Source: Citrus sinensis
Taxonomy: Eukaryota > Streptophyta > Magnoliopsida > Sapindales > Rutaceae
Assembly: GCF_022201045.2 (NCBI RefSeq)
Contig: NC_068558.1
Coordinates: forward strand, 8,833,501-8,897,500
DNA: 64,000 nucleotides
Reading direction: 5' to 3'
In this document: one piece after another, positions 11,726 through 24,765 of the stretch
Position numbering within the stretch: the stretch's first letter is position 1
Layout of the letters: every line of letters begins with the position of its first letter
Translations under genes and position numbers: made by a program
Notes under the pieces: model-generated
Seen by the model: only the letters and a program-made list of their open reading frames with translations
Databases searched by the model: none
Told to the model about the DNA's origin: nothing

Positions 11726-14700
11726 TCACATATTCTTTAATTCAGCTAAACAGTCTTGGATGCCTTCCAAATTTGCATTGTAGAGGCCTGCAGTACAAAA
11801 TAACAATATCTCATGAAACAAATATGGGATTTTGACTCCATAAAGAAAAATCAACTCAATGAGACAAATAACATAAACATGAGTACTGTTACCTTTGCCA
11901 CGGTTCATACTACAAAAATCTCTATCTGCATTGTTAACCCTCTCCACTTTAATATGCTGCATATCATTCATCCTTTTCGTCTTCAGGTTGTGCATTTTCA
12001 TATGCAGGTCTGATGCAGTTTTTACCATCTCTGCAGGAAGCAATTGTTGAGAATACATACTATTACAACTATAATACAATTTTCTATCTAAACATTTTGT
12101 TCTAGAAACATCAGCAAATATAATCAACTAAGAGTTTAGACAGTTTCTGTTGGCAGAAAGACTTGAATCTTCAGCAGTAGACATTCTTTTATTTATTCAG
12201 TGGCTCTTAAGAGTTGTCTCACAGGCTTAAAAATCCTCCTTGGTGGACCCAATACAACGTATAACAAAAGCAGAAGTCTCAATGAAGTGGACTAGTTCAG
12301 AGGAGCCAGTTCTTTGAGTAAACTTATCAAATTGGTATACTTCAGCAATATTATTACTTCCCTTTGTTTAAGCTGCTGGCCAGATGAGATTAATAAGAGT
12401 ACGCGCGCCAACCAATTGTGGTGGTTTCCATGAAGACTTCAACAGGTTAAAACACTAACATATCAAAACATACTAAGCATTAAAGGGAGAAGAAAATTTG
12501 TTGTCTGAAGTATAGATTATTATTGGACAAAAAGTTTATTGGCCAGTGCTCTCCAATACCATGATCCATATTAATTGCCAAGGAGTGTCATATAAGCAGT
12601 TTACATATGCAAGTTACTGAAAGAGGCAGAGAAGAATCAGTACGACCCACCAGCAAGGTTTCAAAAAACTGACCAAGAAATTACAAAGGCTTGGATATCT
12701 CAACAGCACTAAAATATATTCTATCCAATAACTTATATAAAGTAGAAAAATCTGCAATATGCTCAACCCACTTTCTTAAACAACACATTTTTTGAAATAG
12801 ATGAAAGCATTAAAAGTGGATGTCATTGCAATCTGAAATCGAGAAAACATGAGGCTGAATAATTAACCTTGGAACAGGTCATGCACAGAATTTTGATCAT
12901 ATAATTGTAATGCCTCACTAACAAGTCCAGCAGAGTGATCAGTTGCAGAAGACTGCTTTTCTAATGCTTGAAGCTCTCGACTGAGCTCAGAGGACTCCTT
13001 ACCAACCTTAAGAGCGAATTCCAATGCAATGAAAACCAATTTAGACAAGTAAAAAAAAAAAAAATCACTAGAAATGAGATATTCAGACTATTTGAAAATT
13101 TGTTTTACCGCAGCAAGCTTATCCCTCAAGGAATCCATTTGCACATCAAGATCTGAATCATTAAATGCATCTTGGCAGAGTGAGCTTTCACATGGTAATT
13201 CATTCTGGAAAGAAATTTCTGAGGCATGTCACTAATATAAATAGAAAGAATTAACAGCAAGAAAAATTTACTGCATATTCTCCGTCAAATAAATTTAAAT
13301 ACCCGGTTGTTCATAGCAATTTCACAATTAACAAAACATTGTTCTTACATTATTCTCCTAGAAGAAGATATCTCATTATCACCAGATAGTCAGCTCGTCA
13401 TAATTTCGGCATACTTATGTCTATTGCAAAATTTTGACACTAAGCATTCCCTATGCTTTTCTGCCTATGAGACTCTTACAGCCTGTCCTTCTCCAATAGT
13501 TGATAAGTCTACTTAAAGGTTAACTTTCAGCATCCAAACCTTATTGCTGCAACATTAATTCTCTAGGATTACCAATTTTAAAAATGTTAGGCAAGCAGTC
13601 AAGCTTGTCAATCGGCAGATCAAAAGATATGCAAAATTGTGAGAAGTGGCTATGTTGCTGTGCAAAGCAGTCAAGTGGATGTACAGAACCTCAACTGAAA
13701 AAAGTTTGGCATTCCCTTTATAGTTTTATCTTTCAAATAATTCCTTACCCTCCCCAACATTTCCTTTGAAGCATACTGACCATAAAACTCAAAATAATCA
13801 TAATAATTTCCAAACTATGCCATTAGAAATATTTAAACTATCCATGTTCACACGAACTTATGCATTGCCTCAATGGATCATAGAAATAGAACAAAGAAAA
13901 AATGGTTATGGCCGAAGGCTCTATGCAAGTTAGCAATCAATCAAAAAAAATTTCAAAAAGTATAAACCATACTTCTTTGAAATAAATCCCAAAATCTAGA
14001 AAACTTGGATTGAAGAAAATGAAAAATAACAATAGGTCAGACTAATCAACTTTTTTTTTTCCTTTGAATTATATGAAGATTCTACTTTCCAAATTTCAGT
14101 TTGATCCAAGAAAGAAACATAACATGTTTACCGATTGCTTTGCACTCTTAACAGGGGTATGAGAAGATCAAATCAAGCATAAATAGCATAGCACCCCACT
14201 TAAACTGCTTTACAACATTACAATAAGCATTAGCATACAAAAACAGAATAACAAAGTCTCAACAATCACCATTAACGCATGTAAGGAGATAAATTGAGGG
14301 AAGAAAATTATGGAGATACACATAAATAGAAAATAAATTTGTCATGCAATGTGCCAATGACCAAATAACATCCAATAAACAAAAGAACCTACACTTTTGG
14401 GTAAAGAAAAGCCTTCAGGAACAGAAAAACAGTGATGAAGGCAATACTTCTCCCACACACTGAGTCGCTTATCCAAAGCCAACTGAATCAAATTGCGGAT
14501 ATAGGCAACACCCTATCAAAGTATCATAGGAGAATCACAAAGACCAAAGAGTTAGCAGACATACATCACAACCACAAAACAATCATAGCTCCATAATCCA
14601 ATAATTATCCATATTAACTTCTTCTAATGATTTTTTTTTTAGAATAGTCTCTTGCGCAAATAACTTTGTATCACAAATTACCACCAAGGCATTTATTAAT

Positions 14701-15358
14701 AGGAAATTCTTGAGTGGTCCACTTCCCCTGAATGAAAAAAAATCCCCTTAAATATTTAAATTTAAAACAATTAATAAAAAAGTTGAAGAAAAGAAGTGAC
14801 TTGGAATTCATAAGGGATTTTTTGTCTGTTCCTTTTCGGTATTTTCGGTCCGCTTCACCTCGACAGTTATGCCATGATACACTTAATGACTATATGCAAG
14901 ACTTCCCAACCAGGACATATTTGCTTACTTGAGGAACATAATTTCTTTCTCTCTCTCTCTTTTTCACCCTTCACGAGGTTTAAGTTGAAAAAGAAAATTA
15001 TGGGTTAGTTAATAAATTGAGCTGCAAAAGTGGTGGATCTTTACCTTGCTTAGATCTTGAGACTTATCCGTGTCCTCGGTTTTCAAAAGGGTCGATGCCT
15101 GTCTGCATAAACAACGGCAGCACAATTCACAGTCAGTTCTTTTTAAAAAATACAGAATTAAAAATATAAAAAAATGACAAAGAAATGGAGTTTGAAATTG
15201 AAAGAGAAAGAGAAGGGGGAGAGAGAGAGAGAGTACTGGAGATAGAAATTGAAAGCTTCGTCGACCAAATCGTCGACGGTGTTGAGAGTTTCGTTGATGA
15301 AAAGTTGTGGGTTTAGGTTTAGAGAATTGAATACGGCCTCACTTTCGCTTCCTTCCAT
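11726..15358 (-). CDS. MIS12: Kinetochore protein MIS12 homologue (7 exons)
   Basis: Seven minus-strand exons join in frame: 15358-15237, 15102-15045, 14512-14393, 13204-13109, 13006-12868, 12030-11893 and 11787-11726, giving about 244 residues. The protein starts MEGSESEAVFNSLNLNPQLF and continues with QASTLLKTE, a YIRNLIQLALDKRLSVWEKY block, VGKESSELSRELQALEKQ and LYDQNSVHDLF, ending AELKNM. This matches plant MIS12 in order and length. MIS12 is a core member of the MIND (Mis12) complex, which links inner centromeric chromatin to the Ndc80 microtubule-binding complex. The alpha-helical, coiled-coil-prone C-terminal half (exons 5-7) fits that role. An upstream in-frame Met (MREMEGSE, position 15367) is possible, but MEGSE is the conserved start. 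No lesions seen. Confidence 0.93.
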
Positions 15359-16245
15359 TTCTCTCACTCAAGATATCTCAGCTTCCTTCGCTTCCTAATT
15401 TCTACAGAAGCAGAGAAGGGGAGATTTTGAATCTGCTATTTAGGGCTTTAATTTTATAACACTGATAATTTTCCCGCCAAAAATTGTAGGTTGGTAAAAA
15501 CTGTATAATGTGATTGAAAAAAAAAAGAAAATGAAAATGCAAGTGGTATCTGGCCACTTTCCACTTCAAGTCTTCTCCAGTACACCACTTCACTGCGACT
15601 ACTTTTGCGAACCACTTTTTTTTTTTTGTCAATAACACAATATATATATAACTCGTGCTTTTTAGTTTCTTTAAAATTTAAAATGGAAAAATTGTAGCAA
15701 TTTCATCACTCTTTATTTTTTTTAATAATTATATGAAGAAAATATTATTCAAAAAAGATAATAATGTCATTGGATTAAAAAAGGTGTCAGAAATATGGGC
15801 TTCGACACTAATTTAAAACTCAATTGTCGCGTTTTAGGTAATCTAAAAGTTTATAATGTTGTTTATCAATTTAAAATGGTGCAAGGTGCCCGATGTGAAT
15901 TTTTTTAAATACAAATTTATACCATTTCATTTTTAATTCGATTAACTTATTAAAAAATATAAAATTATGAGTTTTTTTTTTAATGCAAATTTTAAAATTT
16001 TCAAGATTAGAAGCAAAATGCCAGTCAGAGTCGGCTGACCTCCATAAAACTGGTAAGCCACAAAAAATAAAAGTAAAAAATGGAAATTTTGTGGTAACAA
16101 ATTTTGTGTGTGAAACTGTGAATTATCAATCAACGCCAAAATGTTGTGGAAATTGCAAAAAGCATCAGATAAGGTGAGGCTATTTTTGCAGAACAAACCA
16201 TTTTCGACAGCATGGTTGCAGTTTCAGTTCCAGAGGCACTTCCAT
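15359..16245. other. Divergent promoter region of MIS12 and PCO
   Basis: Head-to-head genes, 887 bp between start codons. AT-rich with many homopolymer runs. No clear shared element beyond a short (TA)n near 15642. An open frame continues upstream of 16246 in the PCO frame, but its residues look unlike PCO. Confidence 0.5.
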
Positions 16246-19200
16246 ATGGAGAGGAAGAATTCGTCAAAAGTTCAGGGTTTGTACGATTTCTGTAAAAAGA
16301 CCTTTACGCCCTCAGGGACACCGCCTCCCTCTTCTCAAGCTGTACGCGATCTCTGCTCTCTCTTGGGTATTTCTCCATATTCCATTTGCTCTTAAAGTTT
16401 TTTTTTTTTTTTTGGGTCAAATACATATTTATAAGTTTAGTTGTTAAGTTTGGTCAATTCTGTTTCTGGGTTTTGCGGGCTCGCTGAATTTTGATGCGGG
16501 TTTGGTTCGTTTTTGAACTGCAACTGAAGAATTTTATATTTTGCATATTGGGATTTAATGCAATTCCTTGATTATTGATGTATGTCATTGTACAGGATAT
16601 ATGAATTAGTTAAGGAACTACAGTAAGTATTTGTATATCAAATCTATTCCACATTATTATTCGTGTATGACTTACAGATTGCATTTCATCTGAGTTCATA
16701 TGTTTGGAAGTGACTGCACGACACTGACCTTCCATATCATCAGCAATTATGGCAGCAAAATTTTTCCGTGACAAAAGATCTTAGAATTCATCGACTGGCC
16801 AAAATTTGTCTGGGAAAACATACTTTACATGCCGTAGGTTGCATTGCAGCAGTAAGACTAAGATTACGGATCAATTAACTGTTCCTGATGCTAGGCGGCT
16901 TGAAGGCCTGTTATAAAATAAAATAAAATTAGTTATCTATTGAAAACAAGGACAGGAAGGGATAATTAAAATCAAATTAATTATCCAGAATGAGTAGAAA
17001 ATACATATTGTATCACTTATTTCTATCAACCTAAAACAGATTTTCCAAGCTTGTCTGTCAATAACGCTCAATTTATAATAAGCAAGATTGAGCCGGCTTT
17101 GGATATCACTTCTTTGTAATAAATATATTAATGGCTGTCTTGTATCGATGCCAGGTTTTACTGCAATTTATTCATGAGAACCCATTTCCCAATTAAAGAT
17201 TGTTCTTAGTAACAGTTAGAAACCTTGAAACATGAGTGATATTTTGATCATTGGGAGTGAAATGTGTCCCATTCTTCTGATGAATACTAAGAATTAGCAT
17301 TTTGCAGATACAGTTGGCCCTGCTGATGTGGGGCTCGAGGAACAAAGTTCAGATGATGATCGAGGGCTTGGTTTTTCTGGCCTTTATGGACTCAATAGGG
17401 TAGCTCGATGGGCTCAACCAATTACATATTTGGATATTTATGAGTGTGATAGTTTTACGGTATGCAGCATTGTAACCAAGTCTTCTGAAATAAATTCATT
17501 CAGGCTTTTGGTTCTTGATTCTCCGTTTATTATTATTTCAAATGCTTGATGCCACCTCTTTAGAACAATTTCACAGACATAATATTTGCTGCTACAAACT
17601 AATGCACAAAATTGTGACCCTCATCTGCTGTGTCTATTGTATTTCAATTGTACATATACTCAAGATTCAAAACTTTAACCCTTCTTTCAAGCTTGATAAG
17701 ATATTGTTCAGCAATATCATTTATGGCTAGCTAATACAGCTTTTGAGCAGCCATAATGAGGACTATATGATAAGAAAATTGGCCATAAAATATTGTTTTA
17801 TGTAGTATTGGACTGATTAAAATAAAGATTTTTCTGAAGACAGATTTTTTATTTCATATGCAGATGTGCATATTCTGCTTTCCAACATCCGCGGTTATTC
17901 CACTTCATGACCATCCTGGCATGACTGTGTTTAGCAAAGTTCTCTATGGGTCTATGCATGTAAAAGCCTATGACTGGGTTGAGCCTGCACGTTTCCAAGA
18001 GACCAAGGGACCAGGTTATCGTCCAGGTTCGACTTCTAAGCTCACTTTCATCTTTGAAGATAATAATTGTTGGGATTTCAGGAACCAAAAGGCAGCTCTA
18101 GCGTTGATCTTTGCCCATAATTCTTCTTTAAAATTTTTTGCGGCATGCTGACCTACATCCAGGAACCAGAAAATTAATCCTATGATATGTTTTAATATAA
18201 TGGGGACAGGGTGCCAGTATTGCTAGCTTTATGATTATTTCTCTATGTTTAACTGTCCTCATTTATCCCATTTAGTGGTCATGTTTACATGACCTTTACC
18301 AGATTTCGTCATCAGTGTGAGAAACCTCAATTCAAAATGTCTTTTGTCAATCGTGGTTAGGAATGGCAAAATCCAGGTCCGGGTCTGGGTTCGTCGATTC
18401 TGGTTCCAGACTCGGATGACAATTTGCCATCCCGGATCTGGAAATAAAGCCGGATTTTTAAACTCCAGGTGCGGACCGGGTTCAACCCGGAAAATTCCGG
18501 GTTTCCGGAATCCGGGTTTTGAATCTGGATGGGCACCATTTTTAGGCTTGTTTCAGAATGTAAAAACAGAGGTAAGGCACCGGGGAGTGTTCAACTTGCA
18601 ACTTTTTTCCATCACTGATTGCTTCAATGTGAAAATAGGAGTAATATTTAAATCAAACAGAAAAAATTGATTAAAGAATATAACAAAGCAATGAAGCAAA
18701 AGTGCAAAACAACACCAAAATTTTGTGATTGTCAGCTTGTCATCATCAAACAAAAGCTAAATTAATACCAAAATAGAACACAAATGGTGACAGGGAATGA
18801 AAATCCAGTAAATTTGTACAGCTGGTCATTGCTTCGTCTATGTCCGTGAATCCCAATTCGTCACTTTGTGTGCATGATAATCTGCCGCTGGCCGTGACCG
18901 TGAATGAGTTTAGGAGCTACTGAGAATTCAAGCCTTTGATGATGATTGATGACGGTTTGATGATGATGATTTAAATTGGTGAGTTTGGGAGATGAAAAGG
19001 AGAGGAAATGGTGGTGGCTGTGAATTGATGAATTTGGGAGATGAAAAAGAGATGAAATGGTGGCGGCCGTGTTGAGTTAATAGCCAAAAGTGTAAACTAG
19101 TGTTGGTTTTATTCTTTTTCCATTCTTTTTTTATATATTTATATTAAAGATAAATATATCTGGATCCGGGTTCCGGACATACGGGTTCTGCTGAACCTGG

Positions 19201-19949
19201 AACCGGATCCGGATATGTCCGGGTTTTAAAAAATTAATACCAGACCCGCATATTATTTAAATACGGTATGGTTGAACCCGGCCCGGATTATCCGGGTTCA
19301 TCTGGGTACGGGTTATTTTGCCATCCCTAATCGTGGCTGTGATTAACAAATTATAGATAGGCAATATTTTGTGTGAGATTTACTGTATTCTTTCCTGTAC
19401 AGTCGAGATATTTTCAGTCAATGATTTGTGAGACTCATATTTCTTGCTTCTGTTTCCAACTTTTGATGGTCTAGAGACTGTAGGCAAACAACTTACAATT
19501 AAATTTCTCCTTTTACAGTGAGGTTGGCAAAGTTGGCCACTGATAAAATTTTAACCCCACAATATGGGACATCCATTTTATACCCAAAGAGTGGGGGAAA
19601 TATGCATTGTTTTACTGCAGTCACCCCCTGTGCTGTACTTGACATTCTCACACCTCCTTATAATGAAGACGCTGGCAGAAAGTGTACTTACTACGTAGAC
19701 TACCCTTTTTCTACCTTCTGTAAGTAACTTATCTAATTTCTTTTCTTTGCCTTCTTCATTCTTTGCATGCAGTTTGAAAACCCACTAATCATGCTTTTCC
19801 ACTTGGCTTGTTAAACACACTACACTGCAGCCGCAGTAAATGGAGCTGATAATGAAAAGGAGGAATATGCATGGCTTTCTGAGATAGATACACCAGATGA
19901 TCTCCACATGCGCCCCGGAGTGTATGCCGGCCCAGCTATTCAGGTCTAG
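16246..19949 (+). CDS. PCO: Plant cysteine oxidase, PCO3-like (5 exons)
   Basis: Exons 16246-16366, 17308-17459, 17864-18026, 19519-19719 and 19831-19949 join in frame to about 251 residues. It is a PCO/ADO-family cupin: KVQGLYDFCKKTFTPSG at the N-terminus, GPADVGLEE, WAQPITYLDIYECDSF, then the iron site IPLHDHPGM (His about 106 and 108) with the third His near 175 (GGNMHCFTA). CAVLDILTPPY and the C-terminal DTPDDLHMRPG follow. PCOs are non-haem iron dioxygenases that use O2 to oxidise N-terminal Cys of group VII ERF and related proteins, marking them for the N-degron pathway, so they act as cytosolic/nuclear oxygen sensors. MERKN at 16246 was chosen because upstream residues in the open frame look non-conserved. 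Intron 3 (1492 bp) contains a hAT element. Confidence 0.92.
18358..19329. mobile_element. Non-autonomous hAT-type element in PCO intron 3
   Basis: The termini are inverted repeats: TAGGAATGGCAAAAT at the left and ATTTTGCCATCCCTA at the right (one mismatch). An 8-bp duplication, ATCGTGGT (18350-18357) and ATCGTGGC (19330-19337), flanks it. TIR sequence and 8-bp duplication are typical of hAT elements. The 972-bp body has GC-rich arms full of CCGGGTT/CCGGATCC subrepeats around an AT-rich core and encodes no transposase. It lies between PCO exons 3 and 4, without touching splice sites. Confidence 0.9.
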
Positions 19950-20542
19950 CTTGTACTAAGATGATCAGATGAGCTCAGGCTTCTAGTCACTTTGGTCTGA
20001 GCTGTAGGCACCAGAGAGTATTCTGTGAGATGGTGTTATGATCGGTGACTGAAATGCTGATGCAAAAAGGTTTATAGATGGTTCTACGCCATTCACCAAC
20101 AAAGAATCTGAATCGTTAAATAACAGTATAGTCTCTAATTTATATAAGGCATTTACTTTTACCTTCATCGTTATGTAAGGTCTTCCTTGTAAATTAATTG
20201 GCCCATCTATTGATAATCGAGGTTTCAAATTAAAGCAGAATACTATAATCTTTCCTGGACAGAGAGATTCCTACTTGTGTTACAGTTTCGAAACTGGACG
20301 CACACTGATGTTGCAATATGGAACTTGTCTATTTATCTATATTAATCTTCATCAGTTTATCAATGTGGATGATGATCTAGTGAGCACTAGTGCTGTGAAT
20401 TAACCGATAACACCATGTGCCATTATAACTTATCATAAGGTGAGCATTATCACCCTCTAGATCATTAGTCTTTATCTTTATTCTTCAGAATCTGTAAAAA
20501 TATCTGACATTTTGTCTTTAAAATAGGAGTATAGGACTTGTA
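19950..20542. other. 3' flank of PCO
   Basis: Probable 3' UTR and intergenic DNA. No coding signal. Confidence 0.4.
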
Positions 20543-20905
20543 TTGTCTTCTGAATTTTGTGAACAGATGAAAGTGCATGGATCTCCCAGTGTGGTAGTGT
20601 CCATGTTGCCAGAGTACTTAAAAGCTCCTCGTCAGTTGAACCTAGAAAAGTTCATCAAAGGAAACCAGCAAGAAAATGACGGTACAAATGGTTTTTGCTC
20701 GTTCTTACTGAACGATGAGAGCCATGTTTATGAGAGGGAAGTCATGCTTCTCATAACACATTACAGATACTTCATAAAAGCTGTCAATGAAGATACACTG
20801 ATGGACTACTGGTTGATGCATGATATTATCAGAAGTTGCACACACTTGGAAGATCGACTAACAGGACAACAAATTCTGTATGGGATGATTCACATCTCAA
20901 ACTAA
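20543..20905 (+). CDS. Hypothetical 120-residue ORF
   Basis: An uninterrupted frame of 120 codons (starts MSSEFCEQMKVHGSPSVVV, ends GMIHISN) with plausible globular composition. No family recognised, no signal peptide or membrane segment seen. It lies between the convergent ends of PCO and ENO1, only 255 bp from the ENO1 stop, so it could also be part of the PCO 3' UTR or of an antisense ENO1 tail. Its length is only modestly above chance for this base composition. Confidence 0.25.
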   Translation: MSSEFCEQMKVHGSPSVVVSMLPEYLKAPRQLNLEKFIKGNQQENDGTNGFCSFLLNDESHVYEREVMLLITHYRYFIKAVNEDTLMDYWLMHDIIRSCTHLEDRLTGQQILYGMIHISN

Positions 20906-21159
20906 ACAGAGTCCACGCTCAAACAAATTTGCATGATCACTTCAGATCTTGAAAGCAAAGTTTATTCAGAGACAACAGTTGTTTCAATTGAGATTGAGAA
21001 CGCATGGTTTGAAAGACATCTCAGCTGACTGGCCTACAAAAAATCTCTCCAAGCTTTCCTAGGTTTACTGGACTCATAGCTTAGGCAATGTGTTTCATGA
21101 TCCTGAACTTGAACCAGTATCTTATTCTGATTAAAGAAGCCACATTTTGTATCTTTTCC

Positions 21160-24100
21160 CTAGGGTGATCTGAAATCTTGACCAGCATAACGCACATTTC
21201 CGAGTTCCTCTTCGATGCGCAGAAGCTGTAACAGAACCAAGAATGCAAAAAAAGTGAGTTAATTCTATTCGCAAAGAAGATTGGGAAATATAACGAAAAA
21301 GAGAGTGCAACATGACCAAAAGCTTGTTTACTAGAAACCCACTAAATCTTTAGGGGGTAATTTGTCCGCTAGTTTCTTGGTGAGCTTAACTACCAAATTT
21401 GAACACACATTAGTTTGCTTAGGCAAGCATGATGCAGATGCTCTGATTTCATAACAATCCAATGATTTGATGTCGTATGTTTTAGATCATCCATTCAGAT
21501 AGTTGGAAAAGGGTAACACATGTCATCCACTTGAACATGTTGTATCCACAGGGAAATTCTAAATTGTCGGATATGGATGCTACAGAATTTAACCTTTATG
21601 AGATTTATCATTTTTTGGGGATTGCAAGGGGGAGGTCAGGTGGGGGAGAGGGAATGCAACCCACCAACTTGCAACAAAAACAGAGATGGGGATAATTTGA
21701 AACAACTTTGATTCTACCTGGTTATACTTGGCCAATCTCTCACTTCGGCAAGGAGCACCAGTCTTGATCTATAAACCAAAACATGCAACAGTCAACTTTA
21801 GGACATAAATAAAGAATGAATATATATGTGTGTGTGTGTCCAAACTAGAAGACAAGAAAAAAACACACTTCAATATGGTGTGCTTTGTCATGTAGTGTAT
21901 TGGAATTTGTGTTTTTCTGTCTTTTAGCATTGCTTAAAGGGTTTCAGCTACTACCTGTCCGCTAGCCAAACCAACAGAAAGATCAGCAATAAAATTATCT
22001 TCAGTTTCACCACTACGGTGGCTGACCATCACACCCCAACCTGCAGATTTAGAGTCAAGTGCTGCTTGGATGGATTCGGTCACAGTGCCTATCTGATTAA
22101 CCTGCACCAGAATTTAGAGAAAAAAAATTAGCTAAATGCACCATCAATGTGAAACATGTCTATGCATACTATGGACATGTCATTGAGAATTGTAATTGAG
22201 AATCTGAAATATTAATTTTACTATGGTTTAAGTATAAAAAACAAAAGGAGATGCAAAAGTAAAAAGAGGCTTAAATCTTCTTAATCTTTGCCTCAACAAC
22301 TAAATTCTCTAGGCGAAAAATATTTTTAACTCCATTAAATGATACCCAACAATTTGTGAATTGCAAACAGAGTAATTATTTGTGATGAGCCAGATATTGT
22401 TAAGCAATTTTTCACACCAAATTTTTTTGGATTTACACATTAGTTTGTCTTTTCAATACTATTCAATAGTTTCAATCCAATGTCAAAATCTCTTGCATAT
22501 CACTCCAGTTAAAAATGCAATTTTAAAATGATTATGCCCTTGCAAGGATTTTGACTGTGGGAGTAAAAGAATGATGCTTCTTTCATTTTCCTAGAAAAGA
22601 AATGTAGATAGCATCATTGTAGTGACCGTCAAAAAATCAAGTTCAATGCATGAGGCTAAAAACATGCTAGGAAATGAAGGAAACAGTGAAAGAAGAAGGA
22701 AAAAAACAATATCGAGCTGATGAAAGAAAGGATTAAAAGCAAGAAAATGATGGAAAGCACAAATAGACTCCATCATGTGAAGGGTAATGGAAAAATCAAG
22801 ATTTAATTTCAAATAGATGATTTACCTTTAGAAGTAATCCGTTGCACGACTTTTTCTGAATGGCTTCAGCTATTCTCTTTGGATTTGTCACCAAAAGGTC
22901 ATCTCCCACTAGTTGAATATCAACTGAAGACTGCAAGGAAGCCCATGAGCTCCAATCATCTTGGTCGAAGGGGTCTTCAATTGACACAATAGGGAAATCT
23001 CTGACAAACTCCTTGTAGAGATCACCAAGACTCTGAGCTGACAACACATGAGCTCCATCATTTGGTTGTTTCTTGAAGTTCAGATCATAGTTTCCATCTT
23101 TAGTGAAAAACTCTGAAGCTGCAACATCCATTCCAATTTTGATCTGCAACATCAATTTAGCTCCTTAGGTAAGCGAAATATTTTAGATGCAAAAGAATAA
23201 ACAATGCAAATAAGCATAAAGCACCCCACATACCTTGCCAGTATAACCAGCCTTTTCAATTGCATCAGTAAGCAAAACTAGCCCCTCCCTGTTATCCTGA
23301 ACATTGGGAGCAAAACCTCCTTCATCTCCAACATTGCAAGCATCCTGCCCATATTTTTCTTTGATAATCCCCTTCAATATATGATAAACTGTAGCAGAAA
23401 CATAAAATCGTTAGCTGCCAATCAACTCTGAAGAATTCAGAAGTACTCTAAATAATATGTTAATGAACATCTACATTTTCATATCAAAATGCATCAGCAG
23501 TTAACCATGATCATAGACACACTAGCTAAGGGACATTAACATTTACAAGCTTGACATCATTGTTGATAATGATTCATAAAAGTTAAATGCATAAATGCAG
23601 TCCTTGTTATCTGAGCCTGCAAAGATTAAGAAAAGTTAATCCTCATACAGTAATTTATGTTGATAAGGTATATGCATGATTACGAACCTTCACTACCCAT
23701 GCGGAGTGCCTCAGCAAATGAGGTTGCACCAACTGGCAGTATCATAAATTCTTGCATAGCCAAATTATTCCCAGCATGACTGCCTCCATTAATCACATTA
23801 AAAGCTGGCACTGGCATGACAAGCTCCTTTGTCCCTGACAATTCCTGAATGTGCTTGTACAAGGGCACCCCTTTCGCTCCAGCACCAGCTCTACACACGC
23901 TAAGAGATACCCCTAATATCGCATTTGCCCCTATCTTTGACTTGTTTGGAGTCCCATCGATCTCCAGCATTATAGCATCCACCTCAGCTTGATCTCTTAA
24001 TAAACAGATACAAATAACATCAGAATCATAAAACCAAGAAGCAGAAAACTCTCCTCATACTCATAACAACGATGCTGCAAAATAACAAAAAGATACATTT

Positions 24101-24765
24101 ATCTTCGTGTTTGATCACTAGAAACAGCTACCACCTCCTAAAGTTTCAACTAGACAGACCACAATAGTTTGAAATTCTTCAAAAAGGACTCCTAATTTCA
24201 TAACATCAACTATGCTGCTGCAAGAACGAAAGGATACATTCTTCATCAAGTTTGATTGCTAGAAATAGCTACTTACGATAAATGCACTACCACCCCTAAA
24301 TTTTCAAGTAACAATAAGACGGATACCCAATAGTTTCAAAATTCGTCAAAGACGCCCACAAATTTGAAAACCAAACCGAATATGACCTCACCTGATATCA
24401 ACTCCGACGAGCTTGGGACCCAGAATGTCGTTAATGTTCTTAACGGCATTGAGCACACCTTTACCGCCGTAAACACTCTTATCTCCGTCTCTGAGCTCCA
24501 ATGCCTCGTAGATTCCAGTGGAGGCCCCACTGGGGACAGCCGATCGAAACAAATCATCGGTGATCAGATCAACCTCGACCGTCGGATTTCCCCTGCTGTC
24601 AATGATCTGTCTGGCCTTCACCGACTTCACCTTCGCCGAGGACGACGCCGTAGAAGCCACGGAGCATTGCACTCTCATGGGGCGATAACTCCGAGGAGGC
24701 GTTGACTGTTTGAGCTTCGAGGAAAACAAGGGTCTGGCGGTGGGGTTGGTTAATGAAGAAGCCAT
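21160..24765 (-). CDS. ENO1: Plastid enolase (7 exons)
   Basis: Exons on the minus strand, all in frame: 24765-24392, 23995-23688, 23388-23234, 23143-22826, 22101-21955, 21768-21718 and 21225-21160, about 472 residues. The first 40 or so are Ser/Thr/Pro/Arg-rich ([16 protein letters not shown]), a chloroplast transit peptide absent from cytosolic enolase. Enolase hallmarks follow: [14 protein letters not shown], the active-site loop [17 protein letters not shown] (about 79-95), GSHAGN, the acid/base Glu in GDEGGFAPN, Mg ligands in [20 protein letters not shown] and [11 protein letters not shown], the catalytic Lys of LLLKVNQIGT across the exon 4/5 border, and the His of [11 protein letters not shown]. 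It interconverts 2-phosphoglycerate and phosphoenolpyruvate in plastids, feeding the shikimate pathway and fatty-acid synthesis. No lesions seen. Confidence 0.95.

Noticed and set aside
24364..24705. 113-codon plus-strand ORF opposite ENO1 exon 1
   Set aside because: It is the antisense shadow of a GC-richer conserved exon. The ENO1 reading explains the sequence.
16246..24765. Possible functional pairing of an oxygen sensor (PCO) with plastid enolase
   Set aside because: The genes are convergent, have separate promoters, and plant neighbours are usually unrelated; no sequence evidence of coupling.
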